Source: Phoronis australis
Lineage: Eukaryota > Phoronida > Phoronidae
Assembly: GCA_002633005.1 (NCBI GenBank)
Contig: NMRA01000827.1
Location: forward strand, 63,290 to 118,740
DNA length: 55,451 nucleotides
Reading direction: 5' to 3'
The position numbers and the translations under genes are program-made. This document shows positions 48,106 to 55,451 of this stretch, piece after piece. Each line of letters begins with the position of its first letter. The stretch's first letter is position 1. The notes beneath the pieces were generated by a model. That model was given only the letters and a program-made list of their open reading frames with translations, did not search any database and was not told the DNA's origin.

Positions 48106-49823
48106 GACAGATTCACCGATGACCGGGTATCTAAACACAGAGCACTCAAAATCCCAGAGAAATGCAATCATTGATGCTACTTGCCAGAACAGATATGATG
48201 GAACTGAATCTCAGCTGTTATCTGTAAAAGAAACATGTCTCGCACTCCTTGAGGATTAACACTTTGAAAACACCTCTCTCGAAACTCTAAATGCTGTTGA
48301 AAATATAATTGAAAGCTCAGTAACAAATAACGTGCAGAATTCGCATGAGTTCCTTGGACAGGACTATTTTGTCGAACCATGGTTGTTCCAAGAAGAACCG
48401 ATTGCTACACAAAGTTTTGGCGTAACATCTGACGTGCTCTCTGGGGCTTTTGAGGCCATGTACAGTAATGGCCATGACGACTTCTATGTGCAAACTGTGA
48501 TCGATATGAGTGTTGATAAAATACCTTTAAGAAGAGATGGTGACCATATGGAATTGGGCGAAGAAAATCTCAACTACGCAGTATATGCCAATGATGACAA
48601 CACATGTGTGGACACAGAACATGTACTTCAAAGTAAGGAGAATGGAAATGCGGAGTTGTTAGTTTCTGAGAATCGTTACACTGTGGACACTGCAACGTCT
48701 GAATCCATGCTGAATGCTTTAAAAGCAAATGAAATGGCTGAAAACTATCATAAATGGTCACAAAAACTGTTGAAGACTTCAAAAGACTTTTTGCATGTAA
48801 GACCACTTGCAATAAGGCACTCCACAAGTGAACTCCAAATGTGTCTACAAGTGTTACGTGTGCAGCACGGTGTTTGTTTTGACATTAAACCTTAAAGAAG
48901 GAGCTAGTTCAGTTGTTCATGTCTACATTGAACTTTGGGGTAAATCCCCCTATAGGAAGTATCATCAGCGCAATCCAAGTGTTTGCTCACTTAGAAAAAT
49001 GTGTTGTTCTGTTTTAGAACGTGCATCAAAACAAGAGCTTGCTAAGATTCTCGCTAGCAGAAGACACATGTCATAAAGCTTTACAACAGTGGATTGAATC
49101 TGGACCATTGTACCACACTTCGTGTTTTCTTGATAGTGAAAATAGTATGAAGAATTGGTTTTCTCGTCCAAATACTGACCAATACGGCAAGAACAGGTTC
49201 CACTTCACCGACGCCTATCACATTTTGACTTGTATTAGGACAAAACTCTGTACTACTGGAATTGCTGGTTTAAAGCGAAAAGCATGGGAAGATGTTGCTC
49301 TATCTCGCAAAACCCATCTCAATATTGCTGCGATTGAGGATTGCATTGACAAGCAAGATGTAGCTTTAGCAAGACGTGTATTTTCCAGGGATGTTCAAGA
49401 AAATATGCTTGACGAATATGTCGAGAAAGAATTTTGTGAGTTAATTCGAAACTGGTTTGATGCCGAGGACGAGCCTGCCATACCTGCTGCTGAAAGATGC
49501 ATCCGAAGGCTTCGACTTACAAAATGGCTTTTAGAAGAATTTGCAGTGAACACATTTCCGCCACAAACCCGATATATCAGAGGCATACCGATACAGACTT
49601 TCGAGGCATTGTTGGTGCACTTGGAAAGGAAAATGCAAATTTTCCCTTTCTGCAGAAATCAAACATATAAGGTTCGTGCAATAGGTTCTCAGCAGGTGGA
49701 AAACTTCTTTTCAACATTCCGAGATATGAACTCCACTGGACAAGGGAGACCAAAACCAGACTCCATTCCTCAAATGATGACAGCAGTTGCAGATTTAGAC
49801 TACTGCAGAATTGACCCAAGCAG
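48056..49823 (+). pseudogene. Transposase-like gene, C-terminal half with candidate catalytic Glu
   Basis: Coding continues through three frames. The first (48056-48895) has an in-frame TAA at 48257-48259. The second is open about 48828-49076. The third (49021-49823) is the longest and cleanest. It contains QYGKNRFHFTDAYHILTCIR, RYIRGIPIQTFEAL and then RAIGSQQVENFFSTFRDMNS. The Glu in QQVENFFS (codon 49699-49701) looks like the last acidic residue of transposases, as in the S.D..E.FFS..R pattern of P-type elements. The exon ends at a consensus donor (AGCAG/GTAAGC). Four disruptions in 1.8 kb show decay, though the third frame has stayed open for 268 codons. Confidence 0.6.
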
Positions 49824-50240
49824 GTAAGCATGATTTAGAATCAAGCTTTTTTCCTACACATGATTAACTGTAAATTACGTGGACATATCAACTCTCATGT
49901 TTGATATTTTACAAAAGTGTTATTTTTTCAGTTAAAATTTTGAAGATGTGGCAACAAAACGCTCCGTGAATAAAAAATGAAAAAAATGTTTCACATACCT
50001 ATCCTCTGAGCTGTGACAGGAAAAAAGTTTTGAGGGCGATGTAAGTGTAAATTTATTTTCACACAAGGGCTCGTATGTATAATCAAAATAGTTAGGAACT
50101 AGTTGAACTGTAAGAAATTATATTAATTTAACACTTAGCTTGTCAGGTTTTGTAAGAGGTGCCACTAAGAATTTGAATTGTTTCAAATGTATTCACATTT
50201 ACATGTTTAATCTTCTATAAAACCCCCTACTTGGTTTCAG

Positions 50241-50375
50241 ATCATTCTATATGTCAACCCCACGAGCCGGAGTGTATCCAATGAGACAGTTTGAGTCCGA
50301 TGAAACCCAAGAATGTTTTCACGGCCAAACGCAAGACATTCATTCTGCATTAGTTTTTAGTCTGATAACTCCGAG
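50241..50375 (+). pseudogene. Transposase-like gene, penultimate C-terminal exon
   Basis: The acceptor ACTTGGTTTCAG and donor CCGAG/GTTAGT bound a 135-nt exon that joins the previous one in phase and stays open. It encodes RSFYMSTPRAGVYPMRQFES and an acidic, polar tail. A further exon may start at the acceptor TCTCTTCAG near 50766 and run to about 50985, but its in-phase frame stops early, so it is either broken or in a shifted frame. Confidence 0.55.
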
Positions 50376-51656
50376 GTTAGTGTTATGTGATACACGTTAA
50401 CTGTAATTGTTTTCTTATATACATTACTTTTTTCTGTAGTCAACTTTCTCTTTTTTCGTCTTCATCTATTCGTTATCATGTCGCGTATTAGTGCTGATAA
50501 AGTCACGTAAAGCACCATTGTTTTAAAAAATATTCAAATCGTGGCATTTTCAAATAAGCAAGGTCTTCATGAGCGCCGGGTCAAAAATACCCTTCAATAA
50601 ATAAACGTCCAAGCGCTTGTGCGTCGTATTACGGTATTTCCACTACTTTGAAAACAACGGGCAAGTGTAATGCAGCTTACAGGCTAGCGTCGAAAGCTTA
50701 AAAGGAGGATTGATTACTCATTAAATTTTGAGACGTCATAAGGTCGCAACCCTTTCATTCTCTTCAGTAGACGACGATACAAAATTCAAGATTCCTTTTT
50801 CCAGGGACCATTACTTTGATTCAGTGCAAAGAGATCGGAAGAAGCATCTTCGGAAAGGAGGGAAAGTGTCGTTGCCAAGCGAGTCCGCCCATGGTGAGAA
50901 AGGAGTGCGACAACACCATTCGCGAGATGACTCGAAGATACCTGCTCATAAACGACTCGGATTTCAAAATTTGTCAGAAGTTGTGTAGCCAAAAGTATTG
51001 TGGTGATAAAAGTGGTGGGATTTTGTTTAATGGTTTACTAATAACATCCATACAGAGTTGAACAAGACTGACTTGCTACATCCTTGTGGCTTGTATGTGT
51101 TTGTGTTCTTGGACCCGAGTTCACTGTGCTATTTCAGTTCATGGGACATTGAAAAAGAGTGAGAGGAGTTGTAATACACATACTATATTGTGATTTTCTC
51201 AAAACGTGACAATGTTGTCTTTAAGTCATTTCAAGACACACTATAGTAACTACACTGGAAATCAACAATATGAAAGCAAATTCCGTAATAATAGTAATTG
51301 TTTAGTCACACATCATCTCAAAATAGGTCATAAAAATATATAAAATATAGCTCTGGGTAGTCAACATTACAAAGGCATTGAACATTCCCCACGAGGTATT
51401 TTTGGAATGCATTGCACTTATTATAGACACTTATTTTATCTATCTTAAACAGAACCAGTGCATTTTTGTAGTGTTTAGGTATATTCAAATGACCGTACTA
51501 AGTGCCATTGGCCATTGTTATTACCATAAGATTTTAAAAAGAAAATAACACAAATGTAGAAACTTTAGAAAAAGGTTCAAAATATCACATCTGGCAACTG
51601 CCAACCATAAACTCTTTTAATCAGAATAAAAACTTAAGCAAATTTCACTACTGGAC

Positions 51657-52782
51657 TTAACGAAGCTTCTGTTTTTTGTGCCTACAGAGGGAGGCATAAT
51701 GCTTGTACGATTTGCCGCATTCACAACAGAAAGCAGTGACCTCATGTTGTGACGCGATGTGTCGCTTTTAGGCTCACTTTCTCTGTGAAACATTGGTTGC
51801 AGGCATGACACTGAATTGTCTTGTCTCCTGAGCACAGTGCTTCATGTTGTGACTTTTTATACCTATTGAAAAACTTCTTGCCACATGAAACACGTGGAAA
51901 TGCTTTGTAGTTTGCGTGCTGGCTCATGTGATCTTGAAACTTTGTTTGTCTCACGAACACTTTCCCACAGTCCGTCACTGGGCAGGTGAACGTCTTGGTT
52001 GCAGTCCTGTCACAATACTTTGTTGCCATGTGGTCAAGCAGTGTTGATTTTTTACTAAACGAAGCTCCACAAGTCACACATTGTCCTTTGTCACAAGCAC
52101 TAGTTCTCCTTTTTGAAGGTGTAGACGTTAAGAAGCGAAAAGACTCATCTTGTGGCAGAAGTTCAACTAAAAAATATCAAAAGCATTTCAGTTATACTTG
52201 TTAGGTTAAATCTCACAAAAATCAAGAAAAACAGTGAAGTATAATAAACAATCAACCCACCCGGCGCCTATTTCAGGGTACGTATTAAATGTAAAACTGA
52301 CATAACACCGTAACTTGAACGAGTATTCAGGCCAATGCATAGAAAAAGAATGTGCGTTCACGATCGCTTTTTTTGCGTTCACGATCGCCATATGAAAGTA
52401 AGGATTTCGTTCTCGATCGCCGTCTCACCCAAGGACAAGATTGTATTGGTAAATATCTCGAATTGTTTCACAAAACATAACTTCGAAAGGTGTCACCTGG
52501 GGCAATGAAGCTCTAAACGTCACACTTCTTTACTTTAGAACTCTGGAACTGCTAATAACAGGTAAAACTTGTCGACTTAACGACGCGCAAGGCATTTTAT
52601 CGGAAGGCATTACTGCTGGGCCGTTTATTTGATGAAATAAGCAAAAGCCAGGCATCATTTCAGATTGGCAACAAAGGTTAAGCTCTGACGCTTTTCTCTG
52701 TGTCGCATTCGTGCCAAAGTAGCCACTATTTAAGAAGAAAATGACACTAAGACTCACCGGGTACATCATCGTCGTCTGCCAT
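51657..52782 (-). pseudogene. Transposon-borne C2H2 zinc-finger gene (2 exons)
   Basis: Exon 1 is plus 52758-52782 (MADDDDVP, donor CCCG/GTGAGT). Exon 2 runs from 52166 (acceptor TATTTTTTAG) to the stop at 51657-51659, and the phases agree. After a linker (ELLPQDESFRFLTSTPSKRR) come five finger units: CVTCGASFSKKSTLLDH; CPVTDCGKVFVRQTKFQDH with H-x3-H; a third in which the first Cys is Arg (RVSCGKKFF); CHACNQCF; and CCECGKSYKHYASLCRH. A one-base shift near 51741-51755 separates fingers 4 and 5. A damaged third finger plus a frameshift make it a pseudogene. The ATG is 65 bp from the right end of the transposon, so its promoter must overlap the terminal repeat. A role in binding the element's ends or in transposition is inference. 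Confidence 0.7.
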
Positions 52783-52832
52783 TTTTGCGGCAAAGTGTCG
52801 TTCTCGATCGCTTTCCGGTCGTTCCCGATCGC
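52355..52832 (-). promoter_or_regulatory. Right subterminal motif array (5 x CGTT..CGATCGC)
   Basis: CGTTCNCGATCGC occurs at 52355-52367, 52376-52388, 52408-52420, 52799-52811 and 52820-52832, all inverted relative to the left array. Two lie in the terminal repeat and three about 430 bp further in, in the intron of the zinc-finger gene. The left end shows the same two-plus-three split. Confidence 0.7.
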
Positions 52833-52847
52833 GGGTTGGCCGGGGTG
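52798..52847 (-). repeat. Right terminal inverted repeat
   Basis: It ends in GGGTTGGCCGGGGTG at 52847, the reverse complement of the left end, and is followed by the TGCAT duplication. The two ends differ at about three bases and one indel. Confidence 0.85.
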
Positions 52848-52852
52848 TGCAT
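52848..52852. repeat. Target-site duplication (TGCAT), right
   Basis: TGCAT matches the left flank at 38620-38624. The bases beyond it (GCATGAG) differ from those beyond the left copy, as expected. Confidence 0.8.
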
Positions 52853-53084
52853 GCATGAGTTCATATTGGAATGGTGTTGCAAATGCACCGGGTAATACGG
52901 TCTGTTTGCGCCTTTACTTGACGCTTCGTTTCAATATAACAACATTGCCCCAAAAACAACTCTGCCAGTCGATCATGAATTTGTCAAATTAGAACACCCG
53001 GAACACTATCTGACGACTTGACAGTTAATTGATATCGAGCATTTATTGGTCGATACGTAATGCGTAAAATTGGGACAAGTAATC

Positions 53085-53700
53085 CCAGCTTTAGTTATCC
53101 TTCATTGTGTTCAACTAGCGGAATGTCCGGTCAGACTTTGCTGCTTGTTTTCCCTTGGTTCAATAAGGAATGGCGAGGCGTTGCGTTTGTAGTGGTTGTC
53201 AGTGACGGATTTAGAGAGGGGCCAAGGTGGCCATGCCCCTCCCTAAAACTCCCCCATATCCCATATTTGTCAGTTTGGGGGAGCGAATGACGGTCTGACG
53301 GGAAAAATCCTGGCTAATACTTTGCCCCCCCCCCCAACTAAAAATCTTGGATCCGCTTCTGGTTGTGTATTTGACCTCGCTGTGACTTTTTCCACTTCCC
53401 CACGAGACGCTGAAGAAGCGCGGATATGGCATAACTATGTATATGAAACTCGCGTGTTGGTTGACATGACACTTTGGCGCTGGGTACGTTCACATGCCAT
53501 ACTCATGACCATGCAGGTAAGAAACTTTCAATTCAACTGAAGTTGGTTTCCTTCGATTTTCTCGTTTTTGGGATTGAATTCACGACTGTCACGTGATATG
53601 CAGTATTACAGTGTATAAAGAGAGGCCAGGGTTAATGATGCTGGCAATGTAGCCACTCGTCAAAACAAGGTAAATGATGGTTTTAACCACTTAAGACCTT
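53085..53700 (+). repeat. SINE-like interspersed repeat, copy 2, split by a MITE
   Basis: Blocks CATTGTGTT, GTCAGACTTTGCTGCTTG, TATTTGACC, GAAACTCGCG, TCTCGTTTTTGGG and AAAACAAGGTAAAT follow in the same order as in copy 1 (8795-9268). The 162-bp MITE at 53200 interrupts the match, so the SINE-like copy is older. Confidence 0.5.
53200..53361. mobile_element. 162-bp MITE, CAGTGGCGGAT family, with 5-bp target duplication
   Basis: It starts CAGTGACGGATTTAGAG, ends CTTGGATCCGCTTCTG, and is flanked by GTTGT at 53195-53199 and 53362-53366. Its interior (GGCCATGCCCCTCCCTAAAA, later a C10 run) matches the copy at 20306. Confidence 0.75.
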
Positions 53701-54011
53701 TCATAGAACTAGTTCCAGGCTTTTTAGGTTACACAACAAGATTCGCACAAAGCAGTTGAACATCAAGACTGTTATACACAGCCCCGAGCACTGAAGAGAG
53801 ATCAGTAGGTCTAGCCAAAGTACGTACGCGTGCAAGTTTTTGTAACTCATTTTCTAGGTACTGCTTTGTACTACTTACCCGTCTTCTGTTGTTTAGTTGC
53901 GCATCCCTAGTCCTTGGCAAATTCAGAATCCACCTATAGGTGGAGCACCATGCATGTAGAACACAAGTACTCAAAACAACCGTGCCTCACGCATGAACGG
54001 CTCACGGACCT

Positions 54012-54451
54012 GTGCCCGGTTGCATGAAACAGTCCCAAATAGGTACTCACCTACGTTCCCTAAATCTTTTTTGCGTATTTGTTTCGTTCTTTACTCACAG
54101 ATGTTATATTTTTCAGTCATTTTGTCCTTATTATGAGCTCTTGTTTGATTATGAATTTTTCTAATAATATAACTAAAAACTGAGCTCTTAATTCAGTCAA
54201 AATAATTAGGGACTTAATCCTTAAATTAGGAGCGTTTCATGAAAAGATCCCTACTTATTTTCAATGATGATGAGAATTCAATGTAGAGTTTACTCTCGAT
54301 TTGTATCAAAGCCAAAGACTGGCTCAGTACTGAATGAAACTCAAACAGCATCAGAAGAGATAACCGCTGTTTTCATAAGTCCACAAATACGCAGTAGATT
54401 TAGGGAACATAGTTGAGTCCCTATTTGGGACTGTTTCATGCAACCGGGCAC
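54012..54451. mobile_element. 440-bp MITE with inverted ends of about 55 bp
   Basis: The left end GTGCCCGGTTGCATGAAACA runs on with GTCCCAAATAGG and ends in CCCTAAATC. The right end is its near-exact reverse complement (GATTTAGGGAAC to CAACCGGGCAC). One end of a related copy occurs alone at 34408-34470. It is non-coding, with no clear target duplication. Confidence 0.7.
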
Positions 54452-54505
54452 TGGAGCATTAGCTCGTTGACACAAAAACTGGTGCCGACACTCCCTTACA
54501 AAAAT

Positions 54506-54800
54506 GAACTTAAGTTTTTCGCTGAAAACTTAAGTTTTTCAGCACAATGTTAAGTTTTTCAGAAAACTTAAGTTTTTTCAGGTGTAAAACTTAAGTTTTC
54601 ACAAATAAACTTAAGTTTCATGTAATAACTTAAGTTTTCATGAAAACTTAAGTTTTTTGAACTAACAAAACTTAAGTTTTTCTGATAACTTAAGTTTATC
54701 ACAAAACTTAAGTTTTTGTAGTTTTAAAAACTTAAGTTTTCCTGAATTATTAAGTTTTTCGAAAACTTTAGTTTTTCCAATTATAGAAACTTAAGTTTTC
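54506..54800. repeat. Array of ACTTAAGT palindromes
   Basis: Twelve perfect copies of ACTTAAGTTT, plus several with one or two changes, lie within about 300 bp, and the pattern fades toward 54880. Spacing cycles through roughly 16, 20-22 and 23 bases, which suggests a higher-order unit of about 61 bp. Confidence 0.85.
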
Positions 54801-55303
54801 CTGACTTCTTAAGTTTTTCAGAAAACTGGATTTTTTCATGTTTGGAAAACTTGAATTTTCTAAAAACTCTAAGGTTTCTATGTGATGAAATTTACGTTTT
54901 CTAGTTTTTAAAATTTGAATATAGTGAGATATTTTTTAATTTTTGGTTCAAAAATTTTCCCATTATTTTCCAACAAAAAATAATTATTTGCTCATGCAAA
55001 ACCCATCGTCTCATAAAAATGTTGCCCGAATGTTTCCTTAACATTTATATAGATACAAACCATAAAAGGACGAAAGTTTAACCAGTACTGATTTAGTGCA
55101 ATTACGTAATCATTATCGCACGTGAATTTAAATGTAGACGAACATCCGGTGACCAACAGCAGTAAGAATGTATCCAATGTTAATCCCCTGAGATACTGAC
55201 CTGGTCAGTACAATCTAATCAATAGAACTCATGTAATTCTTAAAAAAACGTAGTTATTGTGCAAGTTTCCTTTGTGTTGAGTTGTATTCGTAAGGCAGTT
55301 TCC

Positions 55304-55312
55304 ACCGGAAGT
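55304..55312 (+). promoter_or_regulatory. ETS/GABPA-type site (ACCGGAAGT)
   Basis: ACCGGAAGT is a full consensus ETS site about 70 bp upstream of the candidate ATG at 55381. GABPA/NRF-2 sites at this place are common in promoters of nuclear genes for mitochondrial proteins, in line with the predicted presequence. Confidence 0.4.
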
Positions 55313-55380
55313 CAACAGTTTGAATTTTATAACGACAGTCAACTTCGAAGAAAAAGTCGTGTGTTGGCTAGCCCGCGACA

Positions 55381-55443
55381 ATGAAGTTTATATTACTACG
55401 AGCTGAGCCAGCAAGAAGACATTTCACAAGTTTTGGAAGTCAG
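55381..55443 (+). CDS. Candidate first exon of a mitochondrial protein (cut by window edge)
   Basis: An ATG in good context (CGACAATGA) opens MKFILLRAEPARRHFTSFG and the next codons reach a consensus donor (GTCAG/GTTAGT) in phase 0 at 55443. The 21 residues have four Arg and one Lys, no acidic residue but one, and an alternation of hydrophobic and basic residues. The RRHFTSF end is typical of a mitochondrial targeting peptide near its cleavage site. No conserved domain is visible because the gene continues beyond the window, so the product cannot be named. It could be a chance ATG, but the donor, the presequence character and the ETS site agree. Confidence 0.35.
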
Positions 55444-55451
55444 GTTAGTGC

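Larger units (their letters stand above)
38625..52847. mobile_element. 14.2-kb DNA transposon with transposase/YqaJ gene and C2H2 gene
   Basis: The borders are set by inverted terminal repeats of about 50 bp (starting CACCCCGGCCAACCCGCG) and a 5-bp TGCAT duplication. Ten copies of a GCGATCG..AACG motif occur near the ends, five per side in mirror orientation. Two convergent genes lie inside. The + strand gene begins 135 bp inside the left end and encodes a transposase-like protein with an internal YqaJ-type nuclease. The - strand gene begins 65 bp inside the right end and encodes C2H2 fingers. Both are disrupted, so this copy is not autonomous. A 2-kb internal duplication (41952-45875) swells it. 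Five-base duplications and CAC ends also occur in Transib/RAG-type elements, but I see no RAG1-like core. P, Kolobok, Academ and KDZ groups differ in duplication length or accessory domains as far as I know. I cannot assign a superfamily. Confidence 0.85.
52853..55303. other. Repeat-rich intergenic stretch right of the transposon
   Basis: It holds SINE-like repeat copy 2 (53085-53700) with a MITE inserted in it, a MITE with long inverted ends (54012-54451), the ACTTAAGT array (54506-54800) and AT-rich DNA. No gene was recognised until the candidate first exon at 55381. Confidence 0.5.

Noticed and set aside
38625-52847. RAG/Transib-type element, suggested by the CAC ends, 5-bp duplication and two convergent genes
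   Set aside because: Neither gene shows the RAG1 core or RAG2 kelch repeats, and the ends lack a CACTGTG/CACAATG heptamer with a nonamer.

Overview
Single-copy genes with phased GT-AG introns, no operons, abundant MITE-like repeats, minisatellites and one large DNA transposon show this is nuclear DNA of an animal. The Mohawk homeobox gene, the frequent ACATGTA words and the repeat style suggest a marine invertebrate, possibly an invertebrate deuterostome such as an amphioxus or hemichordate. That placement is inference. Isolated N bases at 21237, 43949 and 46861 mark unresolved spots in the assembly.

Layout. (1) 3920-6447, + strand: the last exons of a small single-pass membrane protein of the WBP1/VOPP1 type (CC..CC cysteines, one membrane segment, RRR stop-transfer, PPGY WW-binding motif). 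Its first exons were not found. (2) 32993 down to 13805, - strand: a complete five-exon Mohawk (MKX) TALE homeobox gene. All four introns keep phase, and the spliced product is 413 residues. The homeodomain exon is 20752-21092. Introns 1 (11.6 kb) and 2 (5.7 kb) carry minisatellites and short transposon copies. (3) 33.2-38.6 kb: non-coding, with an AAT/AAC microsatellite, MITEs, a 67-bp tandem repeat and one doubtful exon. (4) 38625-52847: a 14.2-kb DNA transposon with about 50-bp terminal inverted repeats and a perfect 5-bp target duplication (TGCAT). It has five copies of a GCGATCG..AACG motif near each end, pointing inward in mirror image. It carries two convergent genes. The + strand gene is a transposase-like protein with an N-terminal Cys-rich finger, three candidate catalytic acidic sites and a YqaJ/lambda-exonuclease-type domain in its middle. 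The - strand gene is a five-finger C2H2 protein whose ATG lies 65 bp inside the right end. Both genes are broken by frameshifts, stops or lost key residues, so this copy is dead, but its architecture is intact. (5) 52.85-55.45 kb: repeats, then a likely first exon of a mitochondrial protein at the right edge, with an ETS site upstream.

The host genes (WBP1-like, MKX, the right-edge exon) show no sign of working together. The transposon genes probably form one system: the transposase with its built-in nuclease, the zinc-finger partner, and the repeated end motifs as their likely binding sites. This element is the part of the window most likely to be under-described.
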